A DNA stretch of 64,000 bases from Schaalia odontolytica (GTDB taxonomy: Bacteria; Actinomycetota; Actinomycetes; Actinomycetales; Actinomycetaceae): assembly GCF_024584435.1 (NCBI RefSeq), contig NZ_CP102197.1, forward strand, positions 1,550,001-1,614,000. The letters are read 5' to 3'. The notes under the pieces are model-generated. The model saw only the letters and a program-made list of their open reading frames with translations. It made no database searches and had not been told where the DNA came from. Each line of letters opens with the position of its first letter. The first letter of the stretch is position 1. Below, in pieces: positions 43,855 to 52,532 of this stretch. The translations under genes and the position numbers were made by a program.

Positions 43855-45129
43855 CTAGTCCTCGTCCTCCGTGTCCGTCCCCGGGTCGGGCGCGGAGGGC
43901 CGGGTGACGACGGGGGCGGGGCTGGGCGCGGCGGGCTCATCCCCGTCCTCGCCCTCGGGCTGCGTCGAAGCGGGTGCGGACAGGGCGGAGTTCCAGGTGG
44001 CCAGCCACGCGGTGATTGCCTCCGGGGACGCGACCGTCTCGTCTGGTACCACCGCATCCCCCGAGATCCCCATCAGCCAGGCGGCCTTCGTATCGGCCGC
44101 CACGCCACCGTCGATCGGGTAGGCGCTGCCCGCCGTGGCCAACAAGCGCTGCGCTCGCTCGCCCTGTAGCCAGGCAATCAGGGACTCCGCCCCGTCGGAG
44201 GCGGGCGAAGCGGTCGGAGCCGCATAGAGGATGCGGGCAATGCACGTCGAAGAGACCGGCGCACCGTAGGAGTCGGCTCCCGTGTTCGTCGCCGCCGCGG
44301 CGGCCAGAGAACGCGGAGCAACCACCAGCGGATACGCACCCGAGGCCTCGGCTTCCCCGCCCACGAGCTGCCCAACGTACCCCTGCGAGACGTGCCCGCC
44401 CGCCGTCCACACACCCACAGCCGCGCCCAGAGACGGGTCGATGCGCGGGCTGAGCGACTGCGCGAAGGCGCCCAGCCCCTCGCCAGTCTGGGCGGCCGCC
44501 TCCTGAACGAATGCGCGGCCCACGGAGGAGGAGGTCGGGTCGGGCACCGCCAGCAGCGAACGCACGCGCGGGGAGGTCAGGTCCGCGAAGGAAGTCGGAA
44601 GGGAGCGCCCGTTCGCGCTGAGCCAAGACTTGTCCGCAATCACGCACACGTCGTCGCGTCCGTAGGCGATCGCGGCCGCCGCGCCCTCCACGGCTGTGCC
44701 CGCCAGGGTGGACGTGTCCCGCGGGGCGGTGGAGGCGATGGTCCCCGCAGCGCTGGCCGCGACCGCGTCCGCGCCATCAAGCCCCAGGACGACATCCGCG
44801 CTCGTCTTGGGCAGGCTTCCCACGCCGTCGATCGATACGACCGCAACCGTGAAGCCCGTCGCTTCAGTGAACGCCTGGGCGGTCTCGGTCGGCAGCTGCG
44901 CGCCGCCCACCAACGCGACCGTGACCGTGCCCGAACCCGAGCGAGGGCTCGGAGCGTCGATCGTTGCGCGCCCGCCACCCGCGGAGGCCCGCGCGCTCTG
45001 ACCGGGCACGATGGGGGACGCAAAAGGATCCCGCGGCGCGCTGGAGGACACTGCCGGGGTGCAGGCCGCCAGGGCACTCGCAGCGAGGGCAAGGGCCGAC
45101 AACGCAAAAACGGAGCGGAAGCGAGCCAT
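43855..45129 (-). CDS. ABC transporter substrate-binding lipoprotein, thiamine-binding-like
   Basis: The 424-residue predicted lipoprotein has a signal peptide ending in ALAAC, with Cys23 as lipidated residue. The body follows the iron/thiamine-type binding-protein fold: ETAQAFTEATGFTVAVVS, then YGRDDVCVIADKSWL, which resembles the YGD...CxxxD region of thiamine-binding proteins, and GAESLIAWLQGERAQ near the end. An acidic Pro-rich tail closes the protein. The ATG at 45129 follows GAAGGA. No permease or ATPase gene adjoins it and no TPP riboswitch was seen upstream, so the ligand is uncertain. Confidence 0.8.
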   Translation of the reverse strand: MARFRSVFALSALALAASALAACTPAVSSSAPRDPFASPIVPGQSARASAGGGRATIDAPSPRSGSGTVTVALVGGAQLPTETAQAFTEATGFTVAVVSIDGVGSLPKTSADVVLGLDGADAVAASAAGTIASTAPRDTSTLAGTAVEGAAAAIAYGRDDVCVIADKSWLSANGRSLPTSFADLTSPRVRSLLAVPDPTSSSVGRAFVQEAAAQTGEGLGAFAQSLSPRIDPSLGAAVGVWTAGGHVSQGYVGQLVGGEAEASGAYPLVVAPRSLAAAAATNTGADSYGAPVSSTCIARILYAAPTASPASDGAESLIAWLQGERAQRLLATAGSAYPIDGGVAADTKAAWLMGISGDAVVPDETVASPEAITAWLATWNSALSAPASTQPEGEDGDEPAAPSPAPVVTRPSAPDPGTDTEDED

Positions 45130-45269
45130 GAGGAATCCTTCGGACGGGAACACTACTGTCCAAGCATAAGACAGGGGGACCGTGGGCCTCGCGCGAGAGC
45201 TCCGCGTGGGGCATGATGGAATTACGCATTCGTGCGCCGGGACAACCGCAGTCACGCCAGGAGTCACTC

Positions 45270-45548
45270 ATGGATTCAGAAACCATCGACAAGGTCGCCA
45301 CGACCGTCGTCATCGCCGGGGCCGCTTTCGTTGCCTCCAAGCTCTTCGAGATCGGCTGGAAGGCCGCCACCAGGCGCCCGGTCCCCGCCGAGGACGCCGA
45401 CGACGTCACGATGGCCTCCCTCGTTGTCTTCGCGGCCACGTCGGCGGCCATCGCCGCCGTCGCCCAGCGCTACGCTTACAAGGGCACGCAGAAGTGGCTG
45501 ACTCCTAAGCTCTCCGCACGCTTCGGCGCGCCGGCCATTGAGGCCTGA
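45270..45548 (+). CDS. DUF4235 family small membrane protein
   Basis: The 92-residue protein has two hydrophobic segments (about 8-26 and 46-66) and the DUF4235 pattern KLFEIGWKAATRRPVPAEDA followed by YKGTQKWL. AGGAG lies 7 bases before the ATG at 45270; an upstream in-frame start is not favoured. The family is common in actinobacteria and has no known function. Confidence 0.88.
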   Translation: MDSETIDKVATTVVIAGAAFVASKLFEIGWKAATRRPVPAEDADDVTMASLVVFAATSAAIAAVAQRYAYKGTQKWLTPKLSARFGAPAIEA

Positions 45549-45588
45549 CCCGAGCACATTCGCGGCCACGCACACCGGACAGCCGGCG

Positions 45589-45957
45589 TCACACGAGGGG
45601 CAGGTAGGGCGCCAAGTCGGTCCGCTGCCCTGACGCCGCGACGCGCCCGGAGGACACGGCCTCCTCCCAGGTGAGCAATCCCGACACCAGTGACAGCCAC
45701 GTGCGCGCGTCGGTTTCCACCACCGCAGGCGGCGTCCCCCGCCGATGCGTTGCGCCGGGCAGGATCTGCACCGCCCCCGCGGGAGGCACCCGAACCTCCA
45801 CCGAGCGACCGGGGTGGAGCGCCCCAATCTCCTCGAGGGTAAAACGCACCGCCGTCACAACCACCGTTCGGTCCGCATCCACGCCGCGCTCCTCGCGCTC
45901 GCGCCACGCCCGCAGGGCGGCCATTCCCTCGGCGGGATCAATCCGTCGCTTCGTCAT
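45589..45957 (-). CDS. Sterol carrier family protein (actinobacterial SCP2-like)
   Basis: The 122-residue protein opens MTKRRIDPAEGMAALRAW and has the SCP2-like core GRSVEVRVPPAGAVQIL and TWLSLVSGLLTWEEAVSSGRV, ending ASGQRTDLAPYLPLV, which is typical of the small actinobacterial sterol-carrier family. Its ligand and role are not established. It converges with the DUF4235 gene. Confidence 0.88.
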   Translation of the reverse strand: MTKRRIDPAEGMAALRAWREREERGVDADRTVVVTAVRFTLEEIGALHPGRSVEVRVPPAGAVQILPGATHRRGTPPAVVETDARTWLSLVSGLLTWEEAVSSGRVAASGQRTDLAPYLPLV

Positions 45958-46054
45958 GCGTCGATTCTACGTCCCTACACTCGGACCACCGCGTGCCATT
46001 GGATGGCACTCTCGGGCACAATTGAGACGACTCACTCCCAACGAGAGGACCCCC

Positions 46055-46963
46055 GTGACCGACACAGCATCCCTCATCACGCTGCGCTCGATCCTCGACC
46101 TCGCGAGCGCACGCTCCTACCAGTGGGATGCGGCAACCATCATCGCCGTCTCGGGCGTCGACCGCGCCGGGGACCTGACGACCCGCGTCATCGAGGACCC
46201 CGGGGTCCTCTGCGACATCGCCGACGAGGGTTTCTCACCCCACTCGCCGGTCGGCCACGCGCTCTCCCACGCGCTTCACGACGCAATCCAACGCCGGGTG
46301 CGCCTATGGATCACGGTCGTCCCCACCGCCAAGCTCGACCGCCTGCGCGAGGCGCTCGGCGGGGACCTCATTCACGAGGCCGGGCTCCCCTCGGGCGGGC
46401 ATACCCCCGTCGCGATGTCTCCCCTCGAGCTGCTTGAGACCTGGTCGAGGGGCAACGCCGAGCAGCGCGAATTCATGCGCGTCGCCATGGCTGGGCTTGA
46501 CACCCTCACGACTTCCTCGCGCGCCACCCGTGCCTCGCGCTCGGTGGGTGCCTCCATCATCGAGCGCTCGCTCGTCCTCAAGCTGTGCCGCAATCCGAAG
46601 TTCATCGCCTACGTCGTCGTCCTCGTCTACTCCATGGCGCGTGCCGTGCCCGTCATGTTCGTGCCCCACTTCGGGGGTGACTGGCGCATCCTGTGGCTCA
46701 TCGACATGGTCACCGCGATCCCCTACACGTGGGGCCTCATCGAGATGGTCGCCGGACAGAAGCTCTGGCATCGCATCATTGGCGCCGTGACCGCCGCCGT
46801 GACCTTCCTTGCCCCCTACGTCTACTTCCTGATCTATGGGCGACACGCGCCTTTGGGGATCTGGTTCGCTATCGCGTGTATCTTCTTCGGCGGCATCATC
46901 CTCGAAGTCTTGCGCTACATGCGTGACCGTGCCGTCAAGGAGGGGCTGGCTGCCCACCCCTAG
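46055..46963 (+). CDS. Unrecognised membrane protein with soluble N-terminal domain
   Basis: No family is recognised. The 302-residue product has a hydrophilic N-terminal domain of about 185 residues and then four hydrophobic segments (about 188-205, 220-240, 250-270 and 275-293). The GTG start follows GAGAGGA. The membrane half begins KLCRNPKFIAYVVVLVYSMA. The N-terminal domain has no catalytic motif that I can identify. It lies between the sterol-carrier and CDP-alcohol transferase genes, with no operon partner. Confidence 0.78.
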   Translation: MTDTASLITLRSILDLASARSYQWDAATIIAVSGVDRAGDLTTRVIEDPGVLCDIADEGFSPHSPVGHALSHALHDAIQRRVRLWITVVPTAKLDRLREALGGDLIHEAGLPSGGHTPVAMSPLELLETWSRGNAEQREFMRVAMAGLDTLTTSSRATRASRSVGASIIERSLVLKLCRNPKFIAYVVVLVYSMARAVPVMFVPHFGGDWRILWLIDMVTAIPYTWGLIEMVAGQKLWHRIIGAVTAAVTFLAPYVYFLIYGRHAPLGIWFAIACIFFGGIILEVLRYMRDRAVKEGLAAHP

Positions 46964-47003
46964 TCGGGGCGACGTCGGCCGCTGCCCGCCCGCGGCGCCC
47001 GCT

Positions 47004-47030
47004 CCGGGGGAAGTAGGAATCGTCCCCCGG
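47004..47030. terminator. Hairpin between convergent genes
   Basis: CCGGGGGA and TCCCCCGG form an 8-bp stem with an 11-base loop between the gene ending at 46963 and the convergent one ending at 47076. No T-tract is present. Confidence 0.45.
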
Positions 47031-47075
47031 AACCTGGGGGACCGGGGGACGAGTCGGGTGGCGGGAGGGGCGAGG

Positions 47076-47852
47076 CTAGAGCTTGTCCTCGCCGGTCGCC
47101 GTGCGAATGAAACCGGCGAGCATGAACCAGCCTCCGCCAACCCAGAACAGGATGAGCACCCAGACGGGCTGCACCGGGTAGACGATGACCAGGTAGGCGC
47201 ACGCAACAATCCATGCGGCGGCGCCGATGATGTTCGGGATCCGGAAGCGCTTGACGCGCGCGGGATGCGTGTAGTGGATGGGAACGAGCGTCAGGATCGC
47301 GAGAATGATCGTCGCGGCAATATTGACCCAGGCGGGGGTCTGCAGGACGTACATGACGATCGCCACGCAGTTCCACGCTGCTGGGAATCCAACGAAGTAG
47401 TTGTCGTTGGACTTCTCGCCGTCGTTGGCGTAGCAGAACACGGAAGAGACGATGATGATCACCATCATGATGACCGGGATGGGCCTGGGCCCAAAGGGCA
47501 GGTACATCGCCATGAAGAGGGCGGGCAGGAAGGTCCACGTCAGGTAGTCGACGAGATTGTCCACGACGCCGCCATCGAACCACGGGACCACCTGCCGGAC
47601 ACCGACCTTGCGGGCAAGGGTACCGTCCACGCCGTCCACGATCAGGGCAATGACGAACCACAACCACATCATCGGGATGTCGTTGGTGAGCATGGCGAAG
47701 AGGGCGAGGGTCGCCCACGCGAGGCCCGAGATCGTAAACGCATGGACCGCCCAGGCCGCGATGACGCGACCGAGGCTAGGTTTGCTGGGGGCGCCGGGCG
47801 AGGCCGGGGCGGCCTCCTGCTCGGGGGTGGCGGTGACGGGTTGTTCAGGCAC
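47076..47852 (-). CDS. CDP-alcohol phosphatidyltransferase, phosphatidylcholine-synthase-like
   Basis: The 258-residue integral membrane enzyme has about seven or eight helices. The CDP-alcohol phosphotransferase motif is seen as DGVDGTLARKVGVRQ then WFDGGVVDNLVDYLTW. The WFDG/DN/VDYLTW ending matches the Pcs (phosphatidylcholine synthase) branch, which condenses CDP-diacylglycerol with choline. That specificity is inferred from motif style and would need external choline; another head group is possible. The cytoplasmic N-terminus (1-28) is Pro/Ala/Glu-rich. Confidence 0.85.
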   Translation of the reverse strand: MPEQPVTATPEQEAAPASPGAPSKPSLGRVIAAWAVHAFTISGLAWATLALFAMLTNDIPMMWLWFVIALIVDGVDGTLARKVGVRQVVPWFDGGVVDNLVDYLTWTFLPALFMAMYLPFGPRPIPVIMMVIIIVSSVFCYANDGEKSNDNYFVGFPAAWNCVAIVMYVLQTPAWVNIAATIILAILTLVPIHYTHPARVKRFRIPNIIGAAAWIVACAYLVIVYPVQPVWVLILFWVGGGWFMLAGFIRTATGEDKL

Positions 47853-47975
47853 GAACGTCTCCTGTCGTGATGGTTGTTTTCCGCACCCAAGTATGCCAAA
47901 GATTGGGACGACGGACGTAGGGCGTGAGACGCGATGGCCCGCGGGTGCCGACCCACCTGGCGTGCGGGCGGATAC

Positions 47976-48011
47976 GGTGAGGGGCCCGGGTCAGTGCCCG
48001 CGCCCCTCACC
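47976..48011 (-). terminator. Stem-loop terminator of the purine operon
   Basis: GGTGAGGGGC and GCCCCTCACC pair perfectly around a 16-base GC-rich loop, 22 bases after the purL stop on the minus strand. Confidence 0.75.
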
Positions 48012-48033
48012 GGCAGTGCTTCCACCGGGCGCC

Positions 48034-50391
48034 TCAGAAGTGGCGGCGACCCGACTCGCTCAGCTCGCGTAGCTCATTGAGAGAAATCACCCAGCCACCG
48101 CCTTCGCCTTCGGCGGCCAGCAGGTCAATGCCGCTGATGGCCAGCATGTCCCCGCCCGTCGTGCCGATGCGTGTCGCCTCAACGCCCTCGGCCTCGGCGG
48201 CGGCGTAGACGGCCTTCACCGCGGCCTCGGGCACGACGACGAAGGCACGGGCCTGAGACTCCGAGAGCAGCATCTCGTGGTCGCCGACGCCGTCGCGGCG
48301 GGCGGCGGCGGCCACGTCGAAGACGCCGCCGATGCCGAAACGCAGCGCGGAATCCGCGAGGGACTGCACGAGTCCGCCGTTGGAGAGGTCGTGAGCCGCT
48401 CGAACGAGAGGGCGCCCATCCGGGCCATCGGCGGCGCTCAGGGCACGCACGACGTTTCCGAGGGCCACCTCGGCCTTCAGGTCGACCTCGGGCGGCAGAC
48501 CACCCAGGTGGGAGCGGGCTATGCGCGCCCACGCAGACCCGTCAAACTCCTCGCGAGTCGCGCCCAGGAGGATGACAGCGAGCCCCTCCTCGGTGAAGCC
48601 CGAGGGGTTGGCCCGGGTCACGTCGGAGAGGATGCCGAGCATCCCGATGACGGGAGTCGGGTTGATTGACGAGTTCGGCTGCCCCTTCTCGGTCCCCGAG
48701 GAGTTGTAGAGCGAGACGTTACCGCCAGTCACCGGGATCTCCAACTCAATGCACCCGTCGGCCAGCGCGGTCATGGCGGTCACCAGCTGCCACATGGCAT
48801 CCGTGTCCTCGGGGTTGCCGAAGTTCAGGCAATCGGTGATGGCCACCGGCTCGGCTCCCACGACGGCGACGTTACGGTAGGATTCCGCGAGCGCCTGGCG
48901 GGCACCCGCCGCCGGGTCCAGCTTCGTGTACCAGCCGTTTGCGTCCGTCGCGAGGGCAACACCCAGGCCGCTTTCCTCATCCACGCGGATGACTCCGGCA
49001 TCGTCGGGCTGCGCGAGGGCGGTGTTGCCCTGCACGTACCGATCGTATTGGTCGGTCACCCACGCTTTGGACGCCTGGTTGACGTCGGCGAGGACGGCGC
49101 GCACGTCGGCGATCAGCTCGTCGCGGCTGGCCGGACGGGGCAGGTTCTCGGAGGTGGCGGCCTGCAGGTCGTCCTGCCAGGCGGGGCGCGCGTAGGGACG
49201 ATCGTAGACGGGCCCCTCGTGTGCGACGGTCTTCGGATCGACGTCGACGATGCGGTGACCGTGGTGGTCGATCGTCAGGCGCCCGTCACCCGTCAGGTGG
49301 CCGATGACCGCGGCCTCGACGTCCCACCGGTCGATGATCTCGAAGAAGCGCTCCCGGTCCTGCGGGGTCACGATGGCCATCATGCGCTCCTGCGACTCGC
49401 TCATGAGGATTTCTCCCGCGGTGAGCGTGGGGTCGCGAAGGAGCACGTTCTCCAGGTCAACGTGCATGCCGGAGTCTCCGTTGGAAGCCAGCTCGGAGGT
49501 GGCGCAGGAGATGCCCGCTGCCCCCAGGTCCTGGATTCCCTGGACGACGCCGGCCTCGAACAGATCGAGGCAGCATTCGATGAGGACCTTCTCCATGAAG
49601 GGGTCGCCCACCTGGACGGAGGGGCGCTTGGCAGGCATCCCGTCCTCGAAGGTCTCGGAGGCCAGGATGGATGCCCCGCCGATGCCGTCGCCGCCCGTGC
49701 GGGCACCGAAGAGCACCACGAGGTTGCCCTCGCCGGTCGCGTTAGCCAGGTGGATGTCGTCGTGGCGCAGCTTGCCGATGCACAGCGCGTTGACGAGAGG
49801 ATTTCCCTGATAGGAGGGGTCGAACTCGGTTTCGCCGCCGATGTTGGGCAGGCCCAGGCAGTTTCCGTAGCCGCCGACTCCGGAGACGACGCCGTGGACG
49901 ACGCGCGCCGTGTCGGGGTGGTCGACCGCGCCGAAGCGCAGCTGGTCCATGACGGCGATGGGCCGGGCGCCCATGGAGATGATGTCGCGGACGATGCCGC
50001 CGACTCCGGTGGCCGCCCCCTGGTAGGGCTCGACGAAGGAGGGGTGGTTGTGGGACTCGACCTTGAAGGTCACGGCCCAGCCGCCGCCGATGTCGACGAC
50101 GCCGGCGTTTTGCCCCATCCCGACCAGGAGGTGTTTCTTCATGGAGGGGGTGGTGCGCGCGCCGAATTGCTCGGCGAGGTGCTTCTTGGAGGACTTGTAG
50201 GAGCAGTGCTCGGACCACATGACGGAGTACATGGCCAGCTCCGCGTTCGTGGGACGACGTCCCAGGATGTCGCAGATGCGGGCGTACTCGTCTTCTTTGA
50301 GGCCGAGCTCCTTCCAGGGCATCTCCTGGCCGGGGGTGGCGGCCGCGTTCTCGACGGTGTCGGGCAGCTCACGGGTGTTTTCTGTGCTCAT
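48034..50391 (-). CDS. purL: Phosphoribosylformylglycinamidine synthase subunit PurL
   Basis: PurL uses ammonia from PurQ and ATP to convert FGAR to FGAM in purine synthesis. The 785-residue protein is the small, Bacillus-type form, which works as a complex with PurS and PurQ. It contains [14 protein letters not shown], the substrate-binding [31 protein letters not shown], and the two AIRS-type halves ([31 protein letters not shown]). An alternative ATG four codons upstream (50403) cannot be excluded. It is the last gene of the cluster, 68 bases after purQ. Confidence 0.97.
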   Translation of the reverse strand: MSTENTRELPDTVENAAATPGQEMPWKELGLKEDEYARICDILGRRPTNAELAMYSVMWSEHCSYKSSKKHLAEQFGARTTPSMKKHLLVGMGQNAGVVDIGGGWAVTFKVESHNHPSFVEPYQGAATGVGGIVRDIISMGARPIAVMDQLRFGAVDHPDTARVVHGVVSGVGGYGNCLGLPNIGGETEFDPSYQGNPLVNALCIGKLRHDDIHLANATGEGNLVVLFGARTGGDGIGGASILASETFEDGMPAKRPSVQVGDPFMEKVLIECCLDLFEAGVVQGIQDLGAAGISCATSELASNGDSGMHVDLENVLLRDPTLTAGEILMSESQERMMAIVTPQDRERFFEIIDRWDVEAAVIGHLTGDGRLTIDHHGHRIVDVDPKTVAHEGPVYDRPYARPAWQDDLQAATSENLPRPASRDELIADVRAVLADVNQASKAWVTDQYDRYVQGNTALAQPDDAGVIRVDEESGLGVALATDANGWYTKLDPAAGARQALAESYRNVAVVGAEPVAITDCLNFGNPEDTDAMWQLVTAMTALADGCIELEIPVTGGNVSLYNSSGTEKGQPNSSINPTPVIGMLGILSDVTRANPSGFTEEGLAVILLGATREEFDGSAWARIARSHLGGLPPEVDLKAEVALGNVVRALSAADGPDGRPLVRAAHDLSNGGLVQSLADSALRFGIGGVFDVAAAARRDGVGDHEMLLSESQARAFVVVPEAAVKAVYAAAEAEGVEATRIGTTGGDMLAISGIDLLAAEGEGGGWVISLNELRELSESGRRHF

Positions 50392-50412
50392 TCGTGTTTC
50401 CATTCGTGTCGT

Positions 50413-50461
50413 GGACGAGGCGGCGGCCCCCTCCTTCCGGAGGGCGCGGACCCTCCTCGTC
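50413..50461 (-). other. Nested stem-loop between purQ and purL
   Basis: An outer GACGAGG/CCTCGTC stem (50414-50420 with 50455-50461) encloses a CCCTCC/GGAGGG hairpin (50429-50444). It overlaps the purQ stop codon and ends about 20 bases before the purL start, so it could damp or couple purL translation; this is inference. Confidence 0.45.
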
Positions 50462-51167
50462 AGCCGACGAGGGATGCGAGGACGGAACGGAAGATGCCCA
50501 GGCCGTCGGTGCCGCCGTGGTGGCGGGCTCCGTCCGGGCCGGTGGCAAGCGGGCCGAAGCCCTGTTCGGTTGCGTGTTCAGGGTGGGGCATCAGACCCAC
50601 GACGTTGCCCGAGGCGTTGGTGACCCCGGCGATGTCTCCCGCGCTGCCGTTGGGGTTGCCCTCGACGTAGCGGAAGACGACGCGGCCTTCGCCCTCGAGC
50701 CGCTTCAGCTCGTCCGGGGACGCCTGGAAGTTGCCTTCCCCGTTCTTGAGGGGAACGGTGATCGTCTGGCCGGCGCTGAACTCCCGGGTCCACGCCGTAT
50801 CGGGGTTCTCCACGCGCAGCACCTGGTCGCGACACAGGAACTTCTGATGGTCGTTGCGAATGAGGGCGCCGGGCAGCAGGTGAGATTCGCACAGGATCTG
50901 GAAGCCGTTGCAGATGCCGAGGACGGGAAGGCCTCGTCCGGCCTCGCGAACGATCTCGGCCATGACGGGGGCGGTCGCGGCGATCGCGCCGCAGCGCAGG
51001 TAGTCCCCGTAGGAAAAGCCTCCGGGGATGATGACCGCGTCAACGCCGCGCAGGTCGGCGTCCTTATGCCACAGCGCCACGGCTCGGGCGCCGGCGATCG
51101 TGGCGGCGCGGGCGGCGTCGCGATCGTCAAGCGTTCCCGGGAAGGTGACGACTCCGATGCGGCTCAC
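50460..51167 (-). CDS. purQ: Phosphoribosylformylglycinamidine synthase subunit PurQ
   Basis: This 235-residue class I glutamine amidotransferase provides ammonia to PurL. The nucleophilic Cys lies in GICNGFQIL and the His/Glu of the triad in MPHPEHATE. The N-terminus [21 protein letters not shown] and [14 protein letters not shown] are diagnostic. The ATG overlaps the purS stop by 4 bases. Confidence 0.97.
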   Translation of the reverse strand: MSRIGVVTFPGTLDDRDAARAATIAGARAVALWHKDADLRGVDAVIIPGGFSYGDYLRCGAIAATAPVMAEIVREAGRGLPVLGICNGFQILCESHLLPGALIRNDHQKFLCRDQVLRVENPDTAWTREFSAGQTITVPLKNGEGNFQASPDELKRLEGEGRVVFRYVEGNPNGSAGDIAGVTNASGNVVGLMPHPEHATEQGFGPLATGPDGARHHGGTDGLGIFRSVLASLVG

Positions 51168-51445
51168 TGGGCCCCTCCCGCGTAACGGGGGTCCGCCTCG
51201 TCCATGGCCTCGACCCGCACGACGTCCTCAATGATCGGGTTGGACAGGACCTCTTCGGCGGCCTTGCGGGCCTGGTCGAGGAGCTCGTCGGTGACGGGTC
51301 CCTCCACGCTCAGGTGGAAGCACTTGCCCTGGCGCACGGCCTCAAAGCTCGTGATTCCGAGCCTCGGTAGCGCCGAGCCGACGGCCTTACCCTGCGGGTC
51401 CAGGATCTCAGGCTTCGGCATCACTTCCACGATGATTCGCCCCAC
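51164..51445 (-). CDS. purS: Phosphoribosylformylglycinamidine synthase subunit PurS
   Basis: The 93-residue PurS bridges PurL and PurQ in the FGAM synthase complex. It starts at a GTG after AAGGAGG and reads [20 protein letters not shown], the standard family opening, with [13 protein letters not shown] in the middle. The overlap with purQ supports the start and the operon. Confidence 0.95.
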   Translation of the reverse strand: MGRIIVEVMPKPEILDPQGKAVGSALPRLGITSFEAVRQGKCFHLSVEGPVTDELLDQARKAAEEVLSNPIIEDVVRVEAMDEADPRYAGGAQ

Positions 51446-51508
51446 GGCGTTCCTCCTTGTGTTGTTGGTGAGGATCCCGCCGCGCACCTTGCCCGGCGGG
51501 CAGGTCTG

Positions 51509-52510
51509 TTACAGGATGGGGTCGGCGCCCGTCAGCAGACGGTAGACCTCCACGTAGCGTTGGGTCGTCGCGGCAACCACGGAGTCGGGCAGAGCGGGAG
51601 GATTGTCCCCGGACGCACGGTCCCATCCGGATTCGGCCGAGGTGAGCCAGTCCCGCACGTACTGCTTGTCGTAGCTGGGGGTCACCTCTCCCTCCACCCA
51701 TCTGTGGGCCGGCCAGAAGCGGGAGGAGTCCGGGGTGAGGATCTCGTCGGCTAGCACGAGCGCGCCGGTGGAGACGTCAATGCCGAACTCGAACTTCGTG
51801 TCGGCGATGATGATGCCGCGCTCGGCCGCAATGTCGCGCGCCGCCTTGTACAGGGCGATCGACAGGTCGCGGATGGCGACGGCTATCTCCTCGCCCACGA
51901 GGTCGGCTGCGCGCTCGAAGGAGATGTTCTCGTCGTGGCTCCCCATGTCGGCCTTGGCGGCCGGCGTGAAGATGGGCTCGTCGAGGCGGGAGGCTTCCGT
52001 GAGCCCCTCCGGGAGCGTCAAGCCGCAGACCGTGCCGCTTCGTCGGTACTCTTCCAGGCCCGAGCCCGTCAGGTATCCGCGCACCACGCACTCGATGGGG
52101 ATCATGTGCAGGCTGCGGCACACAACGGCGCGCCCGTCGAACTCGGCGGGGACCGTGAAGCGTGTGGCGGGGGCTCCCGCGAGCGCCTGCGCCGCCTCGG
52201 CGGGGGCCTTCGCCCCCACATCGAGCAGGTGATTCTCGACGAGCGGGCGGAGCTTGCCCATCCACCAGATCGCCAGCTGGTTGAGAACCGCCCCCTTGCC
52301 GGGGATGAGCGTGGGCAGCACGTAGTCGTAGGCGCTGATGCGATCCGACGTCACCATGAGGAGTGCTTCCGGACCGGGCTTGGCGTGACGGGGCCTTCCC
52401 GCCGCCGGTGGCGCCTGCGGGGGTTCTCCGACGACGGCTTCGTCGGGGACATAGATGTCGCGAACCTTGCCCGAAGCCAGGGAAATCCAACCGTGCGGGG
52501 AGGCGGGCAT
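51509..52510 (-). CDS. purC: Phosphoribosylaminoimidazole-succinocarboxamide synthase
   Basis: PurC (SAICAR synthetase) joins aspartate to CAIR in an ATP-dependent step. The 333-residue protein shows SGKVRDIY, VTSDRISAYDYV, ECVVRGYLTGSG, IADTKFEFG and DEILTPDSSRFW. A Pro/Ala-rich insertion at about residues 27-46 (EPPQAPPAAGRPRHAKPGPE) is unusual and sits in a surface loop after the first strands. It lies 22 bases after purD. Confidence 0.97.
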   Translation of the reverse strand: MPASPHGWISLASGKVRDIYVPDEAVVGEPPQAPPAAGRPRHAKPGPEALLMVTSDRISAYDYVLPTLIPGKGAVLNQLAIWWMGKLRPLVENHLLDVGAKAPAEAAQALAGAPATRFTVPAEFDGRAVVCRSLHMIPIECVVRGYLTGSGLEEYRRSGTVCGLTLPEGLTEASRLDEPIFTPAAKADMGSHDENISFERAADLVGEEIAVAIRDLSIALYKAARDIAAERGIIIADTKFEFGIDVSTGALVLADEILTPDSSRFWPAHRWVEGEVTPSYDKQYVRDWLTSAESGWDRASGDNPPALPDSVVAATTQRYVEVYRLLTGADPIL

Positions 52511-52532
52511 GATGCTCCTCAGTGTCGTTGTG

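Noticed and set aside
45130..45269. TPP riboswitch upstream of the thiamine-type lipoprotein gene
   Set aside because: The conserved CTGAGA-type core and companion helix sequences were not found.
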